Part shown: one piece after another, positions 14,345 to 18,016 of the stretch
Layout: each line of letters starts with the position of its first letter
Position numbering within the stretch: position 1 is the first letter of the stretch
Origin: JAYZDB01 sp036338025
Lineage (GTDB): Bacteria; Planctomycetota; UBA1135; UBA2386
Length of the DNA: 18,016 nucleotides
Assembly: GCA_036338025.1 (NCBI GenBank)
Contig: JAYZDB010000094.1
Location: forward strand, 1 to 18,016
Direction of reading: 5' to 3'
Translations under genes and position numbers: made by a program
The notes under the pieces: model-generated
Seen by the model: the letters and a program-made list of their open reading frames with translations, nothing else
What the model was told of the DNA's origin: nothing
Database searches by the model: none

Positions 14345-15850
14345 TCACCTCTTCCAGGGCAAGCCTTTCCACCATACCTGTCCGGCGTGGTTCTTCTGTC
14401 GCGGCCCGGGCGTGGAGCGACCGGCCTCGACGAGGCTGCGCAGGTCGGCGGTGAGTTGCTGCACCAGCTCCGGTTTCTTCGCCTGGAGATTCGTCGTCTC
14501 TTTCGGATCCGCTTCGAGGTCGTAGAGCTGAACAGGCGGGAGCTTCTTCTTCGCGGCAGCGGCTTCCCGCGGCGGACTCCAACCACCAGAACCCCGGCAA
14601 AGCAGCAACTTCCAGCGACCCTTGCGGATCGCGAAGTGTCCGGACCCCGAATGATGGACCACGGCATCATGGACTGGCTCGTTGCCTTGCCCGGTGAGGA
14701 TCTCGAACAGGCTGGCGCTGTCCTCGGCAGCGTCCCCGGGGAGAGTATGGTCCACAACGTCAGCACAGGTCGCCATGACATCAGTCAGGGTGATCGTATG
14801 TCCGCTACGGGTGCCGGCCTTGACCTGGCCCGGCCAGCGAACGATGAAGGGTACCCGGTGTCCGCCCTCGTACGCATCTGCCTTCCAGCCGCGCCAGTGC
14901 TTGCGCAGATGGACGCCCGCCTTCTCGAGTTCTCCGAAGTTGCACTTCGGTGACGTACCGTTGTCGCAGGTGAAGATCACGAGCGTGTCCTTCGCGAGTT
15001 TCGCCTGATCGAGCGCACTCAGCACCTGGCCGACAACCGCATCGGTCTGGACCAGGAAGTCGGCGTATTCGCTGATGCCTGTCTTGCCTCGAAAGTCCGC
15101 GTGCGGAGCAATCGGCGTGTGGGGCGAAGGCATCGGGAAGAACAGGAAGAACGGCTTCTTTTTGCCGGCGCGGTCGAGCACATGCCGGGAGACCCGCTTG
15201 CCGTACTCCGCGAGAACGGCACGGAAGTCCCATCCCTTGACAGCCGGCCCCGCCGAGACGCCGACCATCGCACCTGCCTTCATTCGTGACGTCACTTCCC
15301 CCAGCAGGCGGTCATTCTCCCGCCACACGTAGGGCGGCCAGTTCGGTACATCATCCCCAAAGTAATAGTCAAACCCGTGGGCATTCGGCCCGCCACCGAC
15401 CGGCGCGTAGAAGTCGATCTCCGCGGGCTTCGACGTCGTCCCGCCACCCTTCTTGGGCCAGTTCCAACCGAGGTGCCACTTGCCGATGCAGGCGGTGTCA
15501 TAGCCGCAGCCACGCAGCATCTCCGGTAGGGTGAGCCGCGAGTCCTCGATCAGCGGCCGCTCCCACCGCCCGACAATCCCGCGCTTGAGTCGTGATCGCC
15601 AATTGTAGCGCCCGGTCAGCACCGCGTACCGGGTGGGAGAACAAACGCCAGACGTCGAGTGCGCGTCGGTGAAACTCATACCCTCGGATGCGAGACGATC
15701 GATCGCAGGGGTCTTCAAGCCCAACTGGGAATTGAATGCCGACACCCCATCAATCCCCATGTCGTCAGCAAGGATGAGGATGATGTTGGGCGGCGTCTGT
15801 GCGCAAACACCGCTGGACAGGATCAGGGCCACACAGGCGAGGTAGTGCAT
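14345..15850 (-). CDS. Secreted sulfatase (family S1, Cys-type formylglycine)
   Basis: 501 residues from the ATG at 15850, with a signal peptide ending near Ala17-Gln18 (SSGVCAQ). GGAG lies 12 nt upstream. Motifs: ILADDMG at 26-32 (metal Asp29/Asp30), the formylglycine motif CSPTR with Cys70, GKWHLG at 123-128 with Lys124 and His126, a SPHTPIAPH segment near 250 with metal or sulfate-binding His, FTCDNGTSPKCNFG with the metal Asp-Asn pair, and LYDLEADPKETTNL near the C-terminus. It is distinct from sulfatase 1: the two align only at motifs, so they probably cut different sulfate esters. It lies 95 bases downstream of the FAD oxidoreductase on the same strand and may share its transcript. The substrate is unassigned. 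Confidence 0.94.
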   Translation of the reverse strand: MHYLACVALILSSGVCAQTPPNIILILADDMGIDGVSAFNSQLGLKTPAIDRLASEGMSFTDAHSTSGVCSPTRYAVLTGRYNWRSRLKRGIVGRWERPLIEDSRLTLPEMLRGCGYDTACIGKWHLGWNWPKKGGGTTSKPAEIDFYAPVGGGPNAHGFDYYFGDDVPNWPPYVWRENDRLLGEVTSRMKAGAMVGVSAGPAVKGWDFRAVLAEYGKRVSRHVLDRAGKKKPFFLFFPMPSPHTPIAPHADFRGKTGISEYADFLVQTDAVVGQVLSALDQAKLAKDTLVIFTCDNGTSPKCNFGELEKAGVHLRKHWRGWKADAYEGGHRVPFIVRWPGQVKAGTRSGHTITLTDVMATCADVVDHTLPGDAAEDSASLFEILTGQGNEPVHDAVVHHSGSGHFAIRKGRWKLLLCRGSGGWSPPREAAAAKKKLPPVQLYDLEADPKETTNLQAKKPELVQQLTADLRSLVEAGRSTPGPRQKNHAGQVWWKGLPWKR

Positions 15851-15945
15851 GTGAAGATGATACTCCGTTACAGGGCCGGACGAAGAAAGTCTCGGCCACC
15901 GCGACCGCAGCGGTCAGGGCGACCGGTCTGAACGCAGCCTTTGGT

Positions 15946-17586
15946 TCACTTCCTCACCGGCGAGTGCTCCGAGAGACTCGGAAGTTCGAGCACCTGTTTC
16001 TGCGCCAACAGTCTCTTGCGCAACTTCGGATACTGCAGCCGGTGTGCCGCCACGTCTTCCTCGGCGATCAGCGCCGCGGCGATACCGGCGCTCTGCCCCA
16101 GGATCATCCAGGTCGGTTCGACACGGATCGAAGAGATGCCGACATGGGTGCAGGACAGAGCCACAGGGACGAGCAGGTTGTCACACTCGTCGGGTCTGGG
16201 CAGGATCGCGCGATACGGAACATGATAAGGATAGCCGTGCCCGCGGCCCTTCATGCGCACGGGGAAAATGGTCCCTTCGTTAACGACTCCGCCACCCTCG
16301 AGCGCAACCCGCTCGCAGTCATGCGAATCGATCGGAAAGGACGACACGATGATGGGGTCGTGTTTCGTTGGTTCTTCGAGGATGTCCTTCTGGCTGAGCA
16401 CATACATCCCGCGCATGCGGCGGCCTTCGCGCACATAAAGCTGTGGTGGCCAATGACCGGATTCCGGGAACTCGTCCTTGCACAGGCCGAGGCTGGCGAA
16501 GCGTCTACGGATGTTCGCCGGCACCGCTTCGTCGGTCGTGAGGAAGCGGTAGAACTCGAGCGTGTACTGCCGATGCGCTTGCCAGATCGCGGCGCGCCTT
16601 GCGGTGCTTGCTTCACTCCAACCGTTGCCTCCCCCCACCAGCCCGATCGAGAACTGGCCACCGATCGAGTTGTTACCGTCGAACTTCCCGCCGGGAAGTT
16701 CGTACAGATCGAACGCAACCCTTCCGGCCTTGGCCTTGAGGGCACGGCGGACGACTTCGAAGCGGGCCGGGTCATAGCGGTCCGGCTCGGGCATAGGCAG
16801 GCGATTCCGTGTATCCCGCGTCAGGCACAGCCGGAAGCTATAGACCATCACCTTGGAGTCACCAGCCGCCTCAGGGCCAGCGTCCGCGGTGGTGACCAGC
16901 GGCAACAGCTTCCCGTCGTCGTCAAAACCGTCGATCGGCATCGTCTTCTTCGGGTATTGCTTGCCAGCAAGGGGTTCCCCGAACGCCTTGCGGCCCTCGC
17001 GCCCGACCGTCCAACTCACACCAGCAGCAGCGAGTAGATCGCCCTCGTAGGTGGCGTCGATGAACACCCTCGCGGAGAACCTGCCTTGCTCGGTCGCAAG
17101 ACTCTTGATCCTCGCGCCGTCCTTCGCAACGGACCGTAGGACGTGGTGTGTAAGCACCCGCACCCTCGCCTCGTCAAGCATCTGCCTGGTAACGCGCATC
17201 GCCACGTGCGGCTCGTAGCTCCACTTGGACTGATCCTTGGTGGCGACCCTGTAGGGCAGACGGATCGCGCGGGAGGCGTAATCCTGCTCGATGCGCGAAT
17301 GCCACTCGTGGAACATCCCCATCACCGTCGAACGCACGGTTTGATTGGAGTCGCTGAAACTCAAGCCGCCCGTGTTCGTGCCGCCAACGTGATTCGTCGG
17401 CTCCAACAGGACGACCGAAGCGCCTTCCCGCGCTGCTGCGATAGCGGCGCAAAACCCACCGGGGGTGGAACCGTACACGACGACGTCCGATTCTGTAACG
17501 GATCGCGGCGGGCTGATGCACGACACCAAGAGAGCAGGGATCAAGAGCGGGGCGTGACGAAGTTGGCGATGCAAGGTCTCTGACAT
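15946..17586 (-). CDS. FAD-dependent oxidoreductase, probable lipoprotein
   Basis: 546 residues from the ATG at 17586. Residues 8-23 form a lipoprotein-type signal with lipobox LVSC (Cys23), placing the enzyme in an outer compartment. The Rossmann dinucleotide-binding start is VVVYGSTPGGFCAAIAAARE (35-54), and an acidic strand end follows (LLEPTNHVGGTNTGGLS, 60-76). FIDATYEGDLLAAAG near 175-190 and the C-terminal RVEPTWMILGQSAGIAAA (500-517) are typical of the FAD_oxidored family. Such genes are abundant beside sulfatases and glycoside hydrolases in planctomycetes and may oxidise sugars or related alcohols. The electron acceptor and substrate are unknown. The predicted ribosome site is weak (ACGAGAG touching the ATG). 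It is same-strand with sulfatase 2 and divergent from the secreted gene at 17882. Confidence 0.88.
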   Translation of the reverse strand: MSETLHRQLRHAPLLIPALLVSCISPPRSVTESDVVVYGSTPGGFCAAIAAAREGASVVLLEPTNHVGGTNTGGLSFSDSNQTVRSTVMGMFHEWHSRIEQDYASRAIRLPYRVATKDQSKWSYEPHVAMRVTRQMLDEARVRVLTHHVLRSVAKDGARIKSLATEQGRFSARVFIDATYEGDLLAAAGVSWTVGREGRKAFGEPLAGKQYPKKTMPIDGFDDDGKLLPLVTTADAGPEAAGDSKVMVYSFRLCLTRDTRNRLPMPEPDRYDPARFEVVRRALKAKAGRVAFDLYELPGGKFDGNNSIGGQFSIGLVGGGNGWSEASTARRAAIWQAHRQYTLEFYRFLTTDEAVPANIRRRFASLGLCKDEFPESGHWPPQLYVREGRRMRGMYVLSQKDILEEPTKHDPIIVSSFPIDSHDCERVALEGGGVVNEGTIFPVRMKGRGHGYPYHVPYRAILPRPDECDNLLVPVALSCTHVGISSIRVEPTWMILGQSAGIAAALIAEEDVAAHRLQYPKLRKRLLAQKQVLELPSLSEHSPVRK

Positions 17587-17881
17587 CTCTCGTTGCTCGG
17601 CGGGTTGACGTTCTGAGGGTATCTGTATCGAAACGAGAGGACAGCCGATCTCGGACTAGTCACCAATTTCGACCGCTGTGCTCTCGCCGTTGATCTTCCC
17701 GGGCCGAGTGCAATGTGACTGCCGAGCGCAAGCTGGTGTGGCTGCGGGCTTGTTACGGTCGGTACCGGCCGGGTCAGGCCTGGATACGCGCATGCGATGC
17801 AGCTACCCTCGGCCGCTCCATGCTCCGGTCCAGCCCGAGCCGAACGCACTTGCGGCGCCCACAATGAGAAGAGACCAATCC
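17587..17881. other. Divergent intergenic region
   Basis: This separates the FAD oxidoreductase (minus) from the partial secreted-protein gene (plus) and should hold both promoters. TACGGTCGGTAC at 17754-17765 also occurs at 11121-11132 in front of sulfatase 1. A short GTG-initiated frame at about 17716-17868 has no ribosome site or family resemblance, and I do not call it a gene. Confidence 0.35.
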
Positions 17882-18016
17882 ATGATCACGACAGTACCGT
17901 TCACCCTGACTTGTCTGCTGGCCACGGCACTCACTACCAGCCCACATCTCACGGCACAGAAGGCCGGCAAGACCCAGAAGCAGCAGCTACCCGATCCCGA
18001 CGGCAAGCCAGCGAGC
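17882..18016 (+). CDS. Start of a secreted protein, possibly a SASA-type carbohydrate esterase
   Basis: The frame opens at ATG 17882 (AGAAGAG with an 8-nt spacer) and runs off the window after 45 codons. Residues 1-25 are a signal peptide (MITTVPFTLTCLLATALTTS, then HLTAQ). The mature start KAGKTQKQQLPDPDGKPAS resembles, from memory, the region just before the catalytic GQSNM block in planctomycete sialate O-acetylesterase-like (SASA/DUF303) proteins, which carry a PDPDGKPAD-type lead-in. The catalytic part is outside the window, so that assignment is a guess. Export is well supported. Confidence 0.7.
   Translation, partial: MITTVPFTLTCLLATALTTSPHLTAQKAGKTQKQQLPDPDGKPAS

Noticed and set aside
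13629..14525. Alternative plus-strand frame overlapping the second membrane protein
   Set aside because: It is a +2 frame shadow, Pro/Arg-rich, and runs into the convergent sulfatase; the ATGA-coupled frame has clear helices and motifs.
15893..15930. GACCG/CGGTC small hairpin between the FAD oxidoreductase and sulfatase 2 as a terminator
   Set aside because: The stem is 5 bp with a 3-nt loop and the T-rich part is distant; co-transcription of the two genes remains as likely.
15799..17037. Long open frame on the plus strand (about 412 codons) opposite the FAD oxidoreductase
   Set aside because: It is antisense to a gene with clear FAD motifs, has an Arg/His/Pro-rich composition typical of shadow frames in GC-rich DNA, and shows no family motif.

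Overview
The window looks like a piece of a GC-rich planctomycete-type chromosome. This is an inference from gene style, not from a marker gene. It rests on two secreted Cys-type sulfatases, several long secreted proteins that end in a similar C-terminal beta-rich module, a lipoprotein-like FAD oxidoreductase, and loosely packed genes on both strands with few operons. No rRNA, tRNA, CRISPR array, transposase or phage gene is visible.

Layout. 1-2565 (minus): two tandem paralogous secreted Kelch-like beta-propeller proteins, the first cut by the window edge, with homologous leaders. 2847-4385 (minus): a secreted PQQ-type glucose/sorbosone dehydrogenase-like propeller protein. 4572-4898 (plus): a GlpE-type rhodanese. 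4938-5960 (minus): a ten-helix DMT/EamA-like membrane protein. 6182-6361: a cobalamin (B12) riboswitch directly in front of a secreted protein gene (6397-7389, plus). 7430-8620 (minus): a NeuC/LegG-type hydrolysing UDP-sugar 2-epimerase. 8836-9804 (minus): a secreted protein of unknown function followed by a 12-bp perfect hairpin. 10058-10879 (minus): phenylalanine 4-hydroxylase. 11156-12745 (plus): sulfatase 1. 12881-14316 (plus): two translationally coupled membrane proteins of unknown function with conserved-looking acidic/His motifs. 14345-15850 (minus): sulfatase 2. 15946-17586 (minus): a FAD-dependent oxidoreductase lipoprotein. 17882 to the edge (plus): the start of another secreted protein, possibly a SASA-type esterase.

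How the genes may work together. The right third (11-18 kb) carries two sulfatases, a FAD oxidoreductase and a probable exported hydrolase, which suggests use of sulfated polysaccharide or host/algal glycan outside the cytoplasm. The left third is rich in exported beta-propeller proteins. The most distinctive element is the B12 riboswitch, which controls a lone exported protein with no B12 transport or synthesis gene in view. The second is the ATGA-overlapping pair of uncharacterised membrane proteins between the sulfatases.
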